Positions 8,370-19,275 of a stretch of 64,000 nt of DNA are shown one piece after another (the stretch's first letter is position 1; the number at the start of each line of letters is the position of its first letter). The DNA is from Bosea sp. NBC_00550 (GTDB lineage Bacteria > Pseudomonadota > Alphaproteobacteria > Rhizobiales > Beijerinckiaceae), in NCBI RefSeq assembly GCF_026020075.1, contig NZ_CP102772.1, positions 744,001-808,000 on the forward strand, written 5' to 3'. The notes below the pieces were generated by a model, which saw nothing but the letters and a program-made list of their open reading frames with translations, was not told the DNA's origin and ran no database searches. Position numbers and translations under genes: made by a program.

Positions 8370-8732
8370 ATGATGATGCGGCGGATGGGTGCGGTCGTGC
8401 TGGCCGGTGGACTATCGATCCTGGCGAGCGTTTCGGCCTATGCCGCGAGCAGCTCCACGACGCTGCCGGCTCCCGATCCGACGGCGAAGAACCTGACCCC
8501 CTACATGATCCAGCTGCGCGCCTTCGACGCCTGCCTTGTCACGCAGTCGCAGCTCCTCGGCACGACGCGCGAGGCCGTGCACACGCCCTGCAGCTGCTAC
8601 GCCAAGGGCACTGTCAACGCCATGACCAAGGATGAGATCCAGGCGTTCCGTGACACCGGCTACTTCAACGATACGGCCCGCGAAAAGGGCCTCCGCTTCA
8701 TCGACCAGTGCAAGCTCAAGCGCCCGTTCTGA
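8370..8732 (+). CDS. Small secreted cysteine-containing protein, unrecognised
   Basis: A 120-aa exported protein. Residues 1-26 form a signal peptide (MRRMGAVVLAGGLSILASVSAYAAS). The mature part has four cysteines, in FDACLV, PCSCYA and IDQCK, which suggests two disulfides in the periplasm. The remainder is a short alpha-helical domain (NAMTKDEIQAFRDTGYFNDTAREKGLRFIDQC). Start at ATG 8370; a second ATG is three bases later and either is possible. I do not recognise a named family. Confidence 0.7.
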   Translation: MMMRRMGAVVLAGGLSILASVSAYAASSSTTLPAPDPTAKNLTPYMIQLRAFDACLVTQSQLLGTTREAVHTPCSCYAKGTVNAMTKDEIQAFRDTGYFNDTAREKGLRFIDQCKLKRPF

Positions 8733-8919
8733 GCTGATCGACACGCCGGCGCACTGGCGCGTTCGTATTCTTCCCACCTCGCCTTGCTGCTGACAGACTC
8801 CTGACAGAAGCTGTCAGCGCGGCTGAGCCATCTTGCCGCAGGTCAAAGCCGTCATCCGTTCGATCGCTCCGGTCGAACGGAACGGGCATTGGACCGGAGA
8901 CGAGTGGGGAGACGACGCC

Positions 8920-9750
8920 GTGCAGCGCGCCGAACGATTGCTCGACATGATCCAGAGCCTGCGGCGACGCAGGCGCCCCGTTACCGCCGAGACGCTGGCC
9001 TCCGAGCTCGACGTCTCCGTGCGCACGGTCTACCGCGACATCGGCGCGCTCGTGCGCCAGGGCGTGCCTGTGCGCGGCGAGGCCGGCATCGGCTATGTGC
9101 TCGACGCCGGCTTTGACCTGCCGCCGCTGATGCTCTCGCCCGACGAGATCGAGGCGGTGCTGGTCGGCATGCGCTGGCTGAGCGAACGCGCCGACCCGGT
9201 TTTGGCGCGTGCGGCGGAGGATGTGGTCAGCAAGGTCGCGGCCGTGTTACCGCCGCATCTCCGGCCGATCCTGCTCGACGGCGCGCTGTTCGCCGCTTCT
9301 TATCCCGGCGATGTGCCGTCCGATCAGGTCGATGTCGCCGCCGTGCGCGCCGCCATCCGCAATGGCCGCAAGCTTTCGATCGAGTACAGCGACGAGAGCG
9401 GCCATGCGACTCAGCGCATGATCTGGCCGATCGGCATGACCTTCTACGAGCGCGTGCGCATCGTCATCGCCTGGTGCGAGCTCAGGCAGGCCTTCCGCCA
9501 TTTCCGCACCGACCGCATGACCGGGCTCACCGCGCTGGAAGAGCGTTATCCCGCCCGCCGTGCCGATCTTTTCCGCCGCTGGCAGAAGGAAGAGGAGAAG
9601 ACCCGCGAGGAATGGGAGCGCTGCAAGCGCGAGGGCGGCGGCGAGCTTCCGCTCGGTGCGAAGCGGCCTGAGGACGATCAGGCTCGGATGACGGCATCCC
9701 CCGCGAGTCTCGCCCGGCCGGAGGCGACCTCGGCCAGCGCCGCCGGATAG
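8920..9750 (+). CDS. HTH/WYL-domain transcriptional regulator (YafY-like)
   Basis: A 276-aa regulator. The N-terminal HTH_11 domain (QRAERLLDMIQSLRRRRRPVTAETLASELDVSVRTVYRDIGAL) is followed by a WYL-type ligand domain (residues about 135-230, ending RFRTDRMTGL-like). Such proteins bind DNA and respond to nucleic-acid or small ligands. I place the start at GTG 8920, giving MQRAERLL, the standard family beginning. The ATG at 8833 would add 29 untypical residues. Its last 73 bp overlap the 3' end of the oppositely oriented purN, so the C-terminal tail after about residue 250 is poorly conserved in character. The target is unknown. Confidence 0.88.
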   Translation: MQRAERLLDMIQSLRRRRRPVTAETLASELDVSVRTVYRDIGALVRQGVPVRGEAGIGYVLDAGFDLPPLMLSPDEIEAVLVGMRWLSERADPVLARAAEDVVSKVAAVLPPHLRPILLDGALFAASYPGDVPSDQVDVAAVRAAIRNGRKLSIEYSDESGHATQRMIWPIGMTFYERVRIVIAWCELRQAFRHFRTDRMTGLTALEERYPARRADLFRRWQKEEEKTREEWERCKREGGGELPLGAKRPEDDQARMTASPASLARPEATSASAAG

Positions 9751-10297
9751 AGCTTGTGTTCCTCGACGAGGACGCGCTGTGCCAGCTTGTCTTCGTCGTC
9801 GCCAGGCAGAACCGGCACCTTCGCCTGTAGGATCACAGGCCCGGCATCGAGGTCGGGCACGACGAAATGCGCCGAACAGCCATGCTCGACGACGCCGGCT
9901 TCAAGCGCCTGCCGGTGGGTATGCGTGCCCTTGAACAGCGGCAGCAGGGAGGGGTGGATGTTGATCACCCGCCCTTCCCAGCGCTTCACGAACCAGGGGG
10001 TCAGGATGCGCATGAAACCGGCGAGCACGATGAGCTCGATCTGGTTGACGCGCAGCAGCTCGTCCATCGCGCGCTCGAACGCCTCGCGGTCTTTGCCGAA
10101 CGTTTTGTGGTCGACCGTCGCAGTGGCGATGCCGAAGCCCCGCGCCCGTTCCAGCCCAAGGACATCCGGGATGTTGGAGATGACGAGCGCGATCTCGGCC
10201 GGATAGTCCGGCGACTGCGCCGCCTCCGCCAGCGAGACCATGTTGGAGCCGCGCCCGGAGATCAGCACTCCGACGCGCATGCGGGCAGGCTTTGGGC

Positions 10298-10301
<4 letters not shown>
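9678..10301 (-). CDS. purN: Phosphoribosylglycinamide formyltransferase
   Basis: PurN transfers a formyl group from 10-formyl-THF to GAR in purine biosynthesis. The 207-aa protein has [12 protein letters not shown] near the N-terminus (phosphate loop), [30 protein letters not shown] with the catalytic Asn and His, and [10 protein letters not shown] with the catalytic Asp. The start is GTG 10301, overlapping the purM stop (GTGA), which signals translational coupling. An internal ATG at 10280 (MRVGVLISG) is an alternative. The 3' end overlaps the WYL regulator gene by 73 bp tail to tail. Confidence 0.97.
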
Positions 10302-11371
<1,070 letters not shown>

Positions 11372-11513
11372 TGAATTCTGCCTTCCTTGTGGTCGCGCGA
11401 GCGATAGGCAAGCACGCCGCGCCTTGCAAGGCGTATCGGCGTTTTCGCTCTTGCCGATCCACTGCCGGCGCCCTTAGCATCGCTCTCTGTCGAGTTTCGC
11501 TCGGGCGTTGTGA

Positions 11514-12044
11514 ATGACGATCCCCAACCTGATCACGGTCGGCCGGCTCTTCCTGGTGCCGGTGGTGATCGTCATGATCGTCAATGCGCAGTGGGAAGGC
11601 GCCTTCATCATCTTCGTTGTGGCCGGCATATCCGATGCCGTCGACGGCTTCCTCGCGAAGCGTTGCGGCATGGCGAGCGAGCTTGGCGCCTATCTCGACC
11701 CGATCGCCGACAAGGCGCTGATCGTCTCGATCTACATCACCCTGGCCATGGTCGGCGCCATTCCGACCTGGCTGGTCATCATCGTCGTGGCGCGCGACCT
11801 GATGATCGTGGCGGCGGTGATCCTGTCCTGGCTGATGGACCGGCCGGTGACGATCGCCCCCTTGCTCGTCAGCAAGCTCAACACGGCCGCGCAGATCGCC
11901 TTCGCGGCGTTGGCGCTCGGCTCGCGCGCCTTCGGGATCGATCCCGGCCACGTCTCCACAATTGGCGAGATTCTCGTCGCTCTGTTGACGCTCGCCTCGA
12001 TGACGGCCTATCTCGCCTTCTGGCTGCGCCATATGGCGGGCTGA
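11514..12044 (+). CDS. CDP-alcohol phosphatidyltransferase family membrane protein (PgsA-like)
   Basis: An integral membrane enzyme of 176 aa that probably makes phosphatidylglycerol phosphate from CDP-diacylglycerol and glycerol 3-phosphate, or a close variant. The CDP-alcohol motif is SDAVDGFLAKRCGMASELGA followed by YLDPIADK: D-G-x2-A-x9-G-x3-D-x3-D. The Arg after the Ala in the usual D-G-x2-A-R is Lys here, a mild substitution. Several hydrophobic helices follow. ATG 11514 gives MTIPNLITVGRLFLVP, the usual family start. It begins a forward run with the PerM-like permease, hdaA, ppk and ppx. Other family members use different alcohols, so the substrate is inferred. Confidence 0.85.
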   Translation: MTIPNLITVGRLFLVPVVIVMIVNAQWEGAFIIFVVAGISDAVDGFLAKRCGMASELGAYLDPIADKALIVSIYITLAMVGAIPTWLVIIVVARDLMIVAAVILSWLMDRPVTIAPLLVSKLNTAAQIAFAALALGSRAFGIDPGHVSTIGEILVALLTLASMTAYLAFWLRHMAG

Positions 12045-12136
12045 CCGGTCTTCACCCGCCGCCGCGGCTTGGAACCATGGGCTTCCATGCACATCTATCC
12101 CCTTCCGCCGGCCGGAGACGCGAAAGAGGCTGATCG

Positions 12137-13246
12137 ATGACGTTGCAACGCCAGATCGGCTTTTGGCTCGGGTCCCTCCTGGTTTTCATCCTCCTGCTGG
12201 TGGTGCTGCGGGATATCCTGCTGCCCTTCATCGCAGCATTGGCCCTCGCCTATCTGCTCGATCCGCTGGCCGACAGGCTGGAGCGGATGGGCATGAACCG
12301 GCTGACGGCGACGATCGTCATCCTGATCGTCTTCCTGATCGTCTTCGTATTGGCGCTCGTGCTGCTGGCGCCGCTGCTGGGACGGCAGCTGGCCGGACTC
12401 GTCGAGAGATTGCCCGCCGATGCCGCCAAGCTCCAGGCGCTCGCGATGGAGAAGGGCGCCCCCTGGCTCGAGCGTTTCGGCGGAGGAAACCTGCAGCAGG
12501 AAGCGCAGAACTCGCTCGGCAACCTCGTCGGCGAGGCGACGAAATGGGTCGGCGGCCTGCTTCAGTCGCTCTGGAGCGGCGGCACCGCCATCGTCGGCGT
12601 GTTCTCGCTGCTGGTACTGACGCCGGTCATCGCCTTTTATCTGCTGGTCGACTGGGACCGGATGGTCGCGACCGTCGACAGCTGGCTGCCGCGCGACCAC
12701 CGCGACACCATTCGCGGGCTATTGCACGAGATGGATCTGGCCATCGCCGGCTTCCTGCGCGGCCAGGCCTTGGTCTGCGTGTTGCTCGGCAGCTTCTATG
12801 CGATCGGACTCAGCGTGATCGGCGTCAATTTCGGCGCCCTGATCGGCATCATCTCGGGCTTCCTCTCCTTCATTCCCTATGTCGGCTCGCTGACCGGGCT
12901 CGTGCTGTCGGTCGGCGTCGCCATCGTGCAGTTCTGGCCGGACTGGACTTGGCCGCTGGTGACGCTCGGCGTCTTCTTTGCCGGGCAGTTCCTCGAAGGA
13001 AACATCTTCCAGCCGAAATTCGTCGGCGATTCGATCGGCGTGCATCCGGTCTGGCTGATGTTCGCGCTGCTTGCCTTCGGCTCCCTGTTCGGCTTCGTCG
13101 GGTTGCTGCTCGCGGTGCCGCTTGCAGCGGTCATCGGCGTGCTCTGCCGCTTCGCGCTCAGGGAATATCTGGCCAGCAAGCTCTACCATGGCAGCGAAAC
13201 GACGCGCACGGCCCGGACGAGGGCGCGCGCCGACGCCGATCTCTGA
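12137..13246 (+). CDS. AI-2E/PerM family membrane transporter
   Basis: A 369-aa polytopic membrane protein of the AI-2E (PerM/TqsA/YdiK) family. There are two N-terminal helices (LGSLLVFILLLVVLRDILLP; TATIVILIVFLIVFVLALVLL), a soluble loop rich in helices, and the C-terminal core with the FLRGQALVCVLLGSFYAIGLSVIG and NIFQPKFVGDSIGVHPVWLMFALLAFGSLFGFVGLLLAVPLAA segments diagnostic for the family. Substrates vary and are mostly unproven. ATG 12137 has AAAGAGG upstream. It sits seven bases before hdaA and is probably co-transcribed with it, an arrangement I know from other alphaproteobacteria. Confidence 0.92.
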   Translation: MTLQRQIGFWLGSLLVFILLLVVLRDILLPFIAALALAYLLDPLADRLERMGMNRLTATIVILIVFLIVFVLALVLLAPLLGRQLAGLVERLPADAAKLQALAMEKGAPWLERFGGGNLQQEAQNSLGNLVGEATKWVGGLLQSLWSGGTAIVGVFSLLVLTPVIAFYLLVDWDRMVATVDSWLPRDHRDTIRGLLHEMDLAIAGFLRGQALVCVLLGSFYAIGLSVIGVNFGALIGIISGFLSFIPYVGSLTGLVLSVGVAIVQFWPDWTWPLVTLGVFFAGQFLEGNIFQPKFVGDSIGVHPVWLMFALLAFGSLFGFVGLLLAVPLAAVIGVLCRFALREYLASKLYHGSETTRTARTRARADADL

Positions 13247-13253
13247 TCCGATC

Positions 13254-13952
13254 ATGTCCGACATACCGCCGCGCCCGCGCCAACTCGCCTTCGACCTGCC
13301 CGTCGACAGCCGCCATGGCGTCGAGGATTTTCTGGTCGGCCCGTCGAATGAGGCGGCCTACGGGCTCGTCGAAAGCTGGCCGCAATGGCCGGATGCCTGG
13401 CTGCGCCTGACCGGGCCCGAAGGCGCCGGCAAGACCCATCTCGCCGCCATCTGGGCCCGCGCCGCCCATGCCTGGACGCTTTCCGCCGTCGAATTGAGCG
13501 AGGCCAAGGTGCCGCATCTGGTCTCGGGCGGCGCGCTGGTGATCGAGGATTGCGATGCCGGCCCGATTGACGAGGCCGCGCTGTTCCATCTGATGAACGC
13601 GGTCAAGGCGCGCGGCGGCTCGCTGCTCCTGACGGCGCGCCGCCAGCCCGATCTTTGGGGCCTGCGCGTGCCCGACCTGCTGTCACGACTGCGGCTGGCG
13701 CCGAGCGCCACCATCGAGCCGCCCGATGACGGGCTTCTGCGAGCGGTCCTGGTCAAGCTCTTCATCGACCGGCAGCTCGTCGTCGACACCGCCGTGATTG
13801 AAGCCCTCACCTTGAGGATGGAGCGCTCCTTCGCCGCCGCCCGGCAGGTCGTCGACCGTCTCGATCGCGTGGCGCTGGAGCGCGGCCGGCGGGTGACGCG
13901 CCTGCTGGTGCAGGAGGTGCTGGCGGAACTCTTCCCGGAAGAGCCGGGTTGA
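13254..13952 (+). CDS. hdaA: DnaA regulatory inactivator HdaA
   Basis: HdaA works with the DNA sliding clamp to stimulate ATP hydrolysis by DnaA and so prevents over-initiation of replication. The 232-aa protein is a DnaA-type AAA+ module without the DnaA DNA-binding domain. The N-terminal RQLAFDLP (residues 9-16) is the clamp-binding peptide, GPEGAGKTH (54-62) the Walker A, LVIEDCD the Walker B, and TARRQPDLWGLRVPDLLSRLR the sensor/arginine-finger region. ATG 13254 is seven bases after the perM stop. Its position before ppk is a conserved alphaproteobacterial arrangement. Confidence 0.93.
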   Translation: MSDIPPRPRQLAFDLPVDSRHGVEDFLVGPSNEAAYGLVESWPQWPDAWLRLTGPEGAGKTHLAAIWARAAHAWTLSAVELSEAKVPHLVSGGALVIEDCDAGPIDEAALFHLMNAVKARGGSLLLTARRQPDLWGLRVPDLLSRLRLAPSATIEPPDDGLLRAVLVKLFIDRQLVVDTAVIEALTLRMERSFAAARQVVDRLDRVALERGRRVTRLLVQEVLAELFPEEPG

Positions 13953-14039
13953 GCGATCGCGGGCAAGACCGACATGTCTCGGCGTGAAATCATGTCGCCT
14001 GTCATCGAAACGTCACGCTAGAATGGCTTCAACGGCGCC

Positions 14040-16271
14040 ATGAGCGAAAAAGCGACCAGGACGCGGGTGAAGCGCATGAATCTCGATACCGTGACCGACG
14101 AGCCGGAGCGGCTCACCGGCGAGACCGACTCGCTGGCGCTGCGTCAGCAGCCCGGGCGCTTCATGAATCGCGAGCTCAGCTGGCTGCAGTTCAATCGCCG
14201 CGTCATGGAAGAGGCCTCGAACCGCAGCCATCCATTGCTGGAGCAGCTGCGCTTCCTCTCGATCTCGGCGAACAATCTCGACGAGTTCTTCATGGTCCGC
14301 GTCTCCGGCCTGCGCGAGCAGCTCAAGGCCGGCGTCGTCACCCGCAGCCAGGATGGGCTGACCCCGGCCGAGCAGCTCGTTGCGATCGGCGAGGCCGTCC
14401 ACGCACTGACCGGTGACCAGCAGGCCCGCTGGGCCGAGCTGCGGCACGATCTGCATGAGAACCGCATCCACCTGCTGCAGCCCGCCGATATCGGCTCGCA
14501 GGATCGGATCTGGCTGGAGGACTACTTCCTCAACTACGTCTTCCCGGTGCTGACGCCGCTGGCGATCGACCCGGCGCACCCGTTCCCCTTCATCCCCAAT
14601 CTCGGCTTCACCATCGCGCTGGCGCTGGAGCGCAAGAACGACGGGCGCCAGCTCGACGCGCTGATCCGCGTGCCGATCAAGATCGACCGCTTCATCGAAT
14701 TGCCCGACCTTGCCCGCGAAGGCCTGCATCGCTTCATCACGCTCGAGGATGCCATCTCGCTCTTCATCGGCAAGCTCTTCCCCGGCTACGAGGTCAAGGG
14801 AACCGGCTCCTTCCGCGTCATCCGCGACTCCGATCTCGATATCGAGGAGGAGGCAGAGGACCTCGTCCGCGTCTTCGAGACGATGCTGAAGCAGCGCCGG
14901 CTCGGCGTCGTCATCCGACTCGAGCTTTCGCTCGGCATGCCCGACCATCTGCGCCGGCTGATCGTGCGCGAACTCAAGGTCGATGCCGACGAGATCGTCG
15001 AGGTCGACGGCATGATCGGACTGAACGAGCTTTCCCAGCTCGTCGGCGTCGACCGGTCGGACCTGAAGTTCAAGCCTTACAACGCCCGCTTCCCGGAGCG
15101 CATCCGCGAGCATGGCGGCGATTGCTTCGCCGCGATCCGCCAGAAGGACCTGCTCGTCCACCACCCCTATGAGAGCTTCGACGTCGTCGTGCAGTTCCTG
15201 CAGCAGGCGGCGCGCGATCCCAACGTCGTCGCGATCAAGCAGACGCTCTACCGCACCTCCGCGAACTCGCCGATCGTCAAGGCGCTGACGGAAGCAGCCG
15301 AGGCCGGTAAGTCCGTCACCGCGCTGGTCGAGCTCAAGGCCCGCTTCGACGAAGAGGCGAACATCCGCTGGGCCAAGGAGATGGAGCGCGCCGGCGTCCA
15401 GGTCGTCTACGGCTTCATCGAGCTCAAGACCCACGCCAAGCTCTCGCTGGTCGTGCGCCGCGAGGCGGGCCAGCTCGTCAGCTACTGCCATATCGCGACC
15501 GGCAACTATCACCCGATCACGGCGCGCATCTATACCGACGTCTCTTTCTTCACCGCCGACCCGGTGATCGCGCAGGACGTCGCGCGCGTCTTCAATTTCA
15601 TCACCGGCTATGCCGAGCCCGACGGGCTGGAGCGCATGGCCATCTCGCCGACCGGTCTGAAGCAGCGGCTGCTTGCCGACATCGCCGAGGAGGTCGCGCA
15701 TGTGAAGGCCGGCCGCAAGGGTGCGATCTGGGGCAAGTGCAACTCGCTGGTCGATCCCGAGATCATCGACGCGCTCTATGATGCCAGCCAGGCCGGCGTC
15801 GAGATCGACTTCGTCGTGCGCGGCATCTGCTGCCTGCGGCCGGGTGTGCCCGGCCTGTCGGACAACATCCGCGTCAAGTCGATCATCGGCCGCTTCCTCG
15901 AGCACACCCGCATCTATGCCTTCGGCGCCGGCCACGGACTGCCCTCGGCCAAGGCCAAGGTCTCGATCTCATCGGCGGACCTGATGCCGCGCAACCTCGA
16001 TCGCCGGGTCGAGGCGCTGACGCCGATTCTGAACCCGACGGTGCATCAGCAGTTGCTCGATCAGATTATGTTGGCCAACCTGCTCGACAACGAGCAGAGC
16101 TGGACGATATTGGCCGATGGCGGCTCGCGCCGCATTGTCCCGGCGGCGAACGAAGAGCCGTTCAACGCGCATAAGTACTTCATGACAAACCCGAGTCTGT
16201 CTGGACGTGGAAAATCGCTCTCCAATTCAAGTCCCCGTTCCCTCACGCGCCGGGGAGGCCGTAAAGCCTGA
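14040..16271 (+). CDS. ppk: Polyphosphate kinase 1
   Basis: PPK1 reversibly polymerises the ATP gamma-phosphate into polyphosphate. The 743-aa protein has the N and head domains ([19 protein letters not shown]), the catalytic C1/C2 domains with [17 protein letters not shown] (the autophosphorylated His) and the second conserved His in [15 protein letters not shown]. The start is uncertain: ATG 14040 has no clear ribosome site, and an in-frame ATG at 14076 is possible. The C-terminal tail overlaps the start of ppx by 65 bp, so the two genes are coupled. Confidence 0.96.
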   Translation: MSEKATRTRVKRMNLDTVTDEPERLTGETDSLALRQQPGRFMNRELSWLQFNRRVMEEASNRSHPLLEQLRFLSISANNLDEFFMVRVSGLREQLKAGVVTRSQDGLTPAEQLVAIGEAVHALTGDQQARWAELRHDLHENRIHLLQPADIGSQDRIWLEDYFLNYVFPVLTPLAIDPAHPFPFIPNLGFTIALALERKNDGRQLDALIRVPIKIDRFIELPDLAREGLHRFITLEDAISLFIGKLFPGYEVKGTGSFRVIRDSDLDIEEEAEDLVRVFETMLKQRRLGVVIRLELSLGMPDHLRRLIVRELKVDADEIVEVDGMIGLNELSQLVGVDRSDLKFKPYNARFPERIREHGGDCFAAIRQKDLLVHHPYESFDVVVQFLQQAARDPNVVAIKQTLYRTSANSPIVKALTEAAEAGKSVTALVELKARFDEEANIRWAKEMERAGVQVVYGFIELKTHAKLSLVVRREAGQLVSYCHIATGNYHPITARIYTDVSFFTADPVIAQDVARVFNFITGYAEPDGLERMAISPTGLKQRLLADIAEEVAHVKAGRKGAIWGKCNSLVDPEIIDALYDASQAGVEIDFVVRGICCLRPGVPGLSDNIRVKSIIGRFLEHTRIYAFGAGHGLPSAKAKVSISSADLMPRNLDRRVEALTPILNPTVHQQLLDQIMLANLLDNEQSWTILADGGSRRIVPAANEEPFNAHKYFMTNPSLSGRGKSLSNSSPRSLTRRGGRKA

Positions 16272-17781
16272 GCTCAGGCACGCGCCGGGGCGGCTTGCGC
16301 TCTCCGACACCATCGCCATCGTCGATATCGGCTCGAACTCGGTCCGCCTCGTCGTCTACGAGATGCTGGCGCGGGCGCCTTCGCAGGTCTTCAACGAGAA
16401 GGAGATGGCGGGGCTCGGCCGGCAGGTCGCCTCGACCGGCCGGCTCGCCGCGGATGCGATCGATAAGGCGATCCACGCGCTCGTGCGCTTTCGCATCCTC
16501 TGCGAGGCGATGCATGTCGGCGAGATTCGCGTCATCGCCACGGCCGCCGCGCGCTATGCCGAGAACGGGCCGGACTTCATCGCTCGCGCCGAGAAGGCGG
16601 TCGGCCAGCCGATCGAGCTGATCTCCGGCGGCCGCGAGGCGATTCTCTCGGGCCTCGGCGTGATCTCCGGTTTCGATGCCCCCGACGGGGTCGTCGGCGA
16701 TCTCGGCGGCGGCAGCCTTGAGCTGATTTCCGTCAAGAACGGCGCAGTGGGGAAGGGCGCCAGCGTGCCGCTTGGCGGCCTCGCGCTGCTCGATCGCTCG
16801 AAGGGCTCGATCCGGGCGGCCGAGAAGATCGTCCGGGACGAACTCGACAAGCTGCCGCAGCTCGCTGCGATGAAGGGCCGCGACTTCTATGCCGTCGGCG
16901 GGACCTGGCGCGCGCTGGCGACCCTGCACCAGCGACGCGCGAATTACCCCCTCAACGTCATGCATGGCTATGCGATTCCGCCGAAGGATGCGGCCGATTT
17001 CGCCAAGCTGGTCGAGCGGGCCGATGCGTCGGTCCTCGACGCGATCGATTCGGTGTCCTCGGCGCGGCGTCCGTTGCTCGCCTATGGCGCGCTCGTGCTC
17101 GACGAACTGATCAAGCGCGGTAAGCCGCGCAACATCGTCATCTCCGCCCAGGGCGTGCGCGAGGGCCTCCTGCACGAGCAGCTTTCGCCGGCGGAACAGG
17201 TGGCCGATCCGCTGCTGCAGGCCGCGCGCGACTACAATCTCCTGCGGGCTCGCGATCCGCGCCATGCTGCCGACCTGATCGCCTGGGCGAGCGGCATCCT
17301 CGAAACCGCGGGCCTACCGCAGGACGAGCCGTCGGGACGGCTGATCGAGACCGTCTGCCTGTTGTCCGACATCGGCTGGCGCGCCCATCCCGACTATCGC
17401 GGCGAGCAGAGCATGAACGTGATCGCGCATGCCTATTTCACGGGCATCGACCATGTCGGGCGGGCGTTCCTGGCACTGACGATCTTCCATCGTTACGCCG
17501 GCCTCAAGGCAAGCTCTCCGGCTGCCGATGGCCTGAAGACATTGCTGCAGCCGACCCTGCTCGCCCGTGCGACGCTGATCGCGGCGATCTTCCGTGTCGC
17601 CTATCTCTTGTCCGCCGGCATGGCCGGCATCCTGCCGCGTATCCCGGCAGCCTGTGTCGACAACCGCCTGGTGCTGCGCTTTCCGGACGATCTCGCCGCT
17701 CTGGCCAGCGACCGTGTCGAAGGCCGCCTCAAGCAGCTCGCCAAGCTGCTCGGGCGTGATGTCGAGATCGGCCGACTCTGA
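16207..17781 (+). CDS. ppx: Exopolyphosphatase (Ppx/GppA family)
   Basis: Ppx removes terminal phosphates from polyphosphate and may also act on pppGpp. The 524-aa protein has the ASKHA phosphate-1 motif [16 protein letters not shown] (residues about 36-51), [10 protein letters not shown] (phosphate-2), and a C-terminal HD-like helical domain with [14 protein letters not shown] at the end. The start GTG 16207 lies within the ppk reading frame, giving a 65-bp overlap. No ribosome site precedes it, so expression probably relies on coupling. Pairing with ppk lets the cell set polyphosphate levels both ways. Confidence 0.94.
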   Translation: MENRSPIQVPVPSRAGEAVKPELRHAPGRLALSDTIAIVDIGSNSVRLVVYEMLARAPSQVFNEKEMAGLGRQVASTGRLAADAIDKAIHALVRFRILCEAMHVGEIRVIATAAARYAENGPDFIARAEKAVGQPIELISGGREAILSGLGVISGFDAPDGVVGDLGGGSLELISVKNGAVGKGASVPLGGLALLDRSKGSIRAAEKIVRDELDKLPQLAAMKGRDFYAVGGTWRALATLHQRRANYPLNVMHGYAIPPKDAADFAKLVERADASVLDAIDSVSSARRPLLAYGALVLDELIKRGKPRNIVISAQGVREGLLHEQLSPAEQVADPLLQAARDYNLLRARDPRHAADLIAWASGILETAGLPQDEPSGRLIETVCLLSDIGWRAHPDYRGEQSMNVIAHAYFTGIDHVGRAFLALTIFHRYAGLKASSPAADGLKTLLQPTLLARATLIAAIFRVAYLLSAGMAGILPRIPAACVDNRLVLRFPDDLAALASDRVEGRLKQLAKLLGRDVEIGRL

Positions 17782-17822
17782 ACGAGCCGGCCGGAGACCG
17801 AGAGACCGGCGGCCTTGGTTTG

Positions 17823-19013
17823 TCAGGCCGCGGCGCGCAACCGCGCGAAGCCGGCATCGAGATCGGCTTTCAGATCCTCGATGTCTTCCAGCCCGATATG
17901 GATGCGGATCGTCGGACCCTTGAAGTCCGGCTTGGTCGCGGTGCGGTAGTCCTTGCAGTCGAAGGGCAGGACGAGGCTCTCATAGCCGCCCCAGGATGCG
18001 CCGATGCCGAACAGCGTCAGCCCGTCCAGCATCGCGCCGACCGCCGTCATCGAAACCGGTTCGAGCTCGATCGTGAAGAGCGAGGACGCGCCGGTGAAGT
18101 CGCGCTTCCAGATTTCATGCCCCGGTGCGCCCGGCAGGGCGGGGTGAAGGACACGGGCGACTTCGGGGCGCGCGCGTAGCCATTCGGCCATGGCGATGCC
18201 GGCCGGCATCTGCTCCTTGAGCCGCACGGCCATGGTGCGCATGCCGCGCAGCGTCAGGAAGGCGTCTTCCGGCGCCACGATCATCCCGAGCTGGTGCCAG
18301 GCGGCCTTGAGCTTCTTGAACTGTTCCGGTGTCCGCGCCGAGATGGTGCCGATCAGCACGTCCGAATGCGCGGCGTAATACTTCGTGCCGGCCTGCACCG
18401 AGAAGTCGACGCCGAATTTGTGGCTGTCGAAGAACAGCGGCGTCGCCCAGGTGTTGTCCAACGCGACCAGGATGTCCCGCTCATGGGCTGCCGCCACGAT
18501 GGCGGGGATATCCTGCATCTCGAAGGTCTGGGACCCCGGCGCCTCGGTCCAGACCGCCTTGGTGTTCGGCTTGAAGAGCTTGGCGATGTCGCCGCCGATC
18601 AGCGGATCGTAATAGGTGACCTCTACGCCCATGCGCTTCAGGAACGTGTCGCAGAAGATGCGCGTCGGGCGGTAGACGCTGTCCGTCACCAGGACATGAT
18701 CGCCGGAGGACAGGATGGTCAGGAAGGCGAGCGTGCAGGCAAGAAGCCCGGACGGGGTGGCGACCACACCGGCACCGCCCTCGATCGTGTTGGCCGCCGC
18801 GATCAGCGCGTCCAGCGTCGGGCTGCCATCCGTGCCGTAGGTGTAGCGCGCCTTGCGAACCAGGAAGTCCGCCGTGTTCGGGTAAACGACCGTGGAGCCT
18901 CGTACGATGGGCGGATTGACAAAGCCGTAACTGTCCTCGGGGTCGCGGCCGGCAAGCACAAGGCGTGTCCGCTCGCCGAGGCGGGCAAATTCAGGCGAAG
19001 ACAGCTTTTTCAT
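17823..19013 (-). CDS. metC: Cystathionine beta-lyase / Cys-Met metabolism PLP enzyme
   Basis: A 396-aa PLP enzyme that splits cystathionine into homocysteine, pyruvate and ammonia, feeding methionine synthesis. Family marks are YTYGTDGSPTLDALIAAANTIEGG, the SGLLACTLAFL helix, DNTWATPLFFDSHKFGVD and the PLP lysine in QAGTKYYAAHSDVLIG (Lys211). I start at ATG 19013, the first in-frame methionine with an MKKLSSPEFARLGERTRLVLAG beginning. Upstream codons from 19070 are untypical. It diverges from aapJ across about 262 bp. Cystathionine gamma-synthase-like specificity cannot be excluded from sequence alone. Confidence 0.9.
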   Translation of the reverse strand: MKKLSSPEFARLGERTRLVLAGRDPEDSYGFVNPPIVRGSTVVYPNTADFLVRKARYTYGTDGSPTLDALIAAANTIEGGAGVVATPSGLLACTLAFLTILSSGDHVLVTDSVYRPTRIFCDTFLKRMGVEVTYYDPLIGGDIAKLFKPNTKAVWTEAPGSQTFEMQDIPAIVAAAHERDILVALDNTWATPLFFDSHKFGVDFSVQAGTKYYAAHSDVLIGTISARTPEQFKKLKAAWHQLGMIVAPEDAFLTLRGMRTMAVRLKEQMPAGIAMAEWLRARPEVARVLHPALPGAPGHEIWKRDFTGASSLFTIELEPVSMTAVGAMLDGLTLFGIGASWGGYESLVLPFDCKDYRTATKPDFKGPTIRIHIGLEDIEDLKADLDAGFARLRAAA

Positions 19014-19275
19014 GGAAACGGCACGTCCGGCAGGCGGGAGAATGCGGTCGCACTTGACCACGACCCACAAACTCGCATGTGATGTATGCAGTGGACAAGG
19101 GGCGGCTCATGCGTATGGCGGTTGCTTGACGCTCATGGGTCGCTCTGGCAATCGACTCGATGACGGGGGCGCCGCGCAACCGCAAGGTGAACCGAGCAGC
19201 GAAATCGCTGCCGGCGGCGAGACCAGGATGGCGTTCGGCGCGAGCCGGGAACGTGGCTTCAATGGGAGAGTACCG

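Noticed and set aside
12163..13410. 415-codon forward frame overlapping perM and hdaA
   Set aside because: Alternate frame of two recognised genes, arginine/alanine-rich without motifs.
14013..15935. 640-codon open frame antisense to ppk
   Set aside because: A shadow of PPK codon bias; no domain visible.
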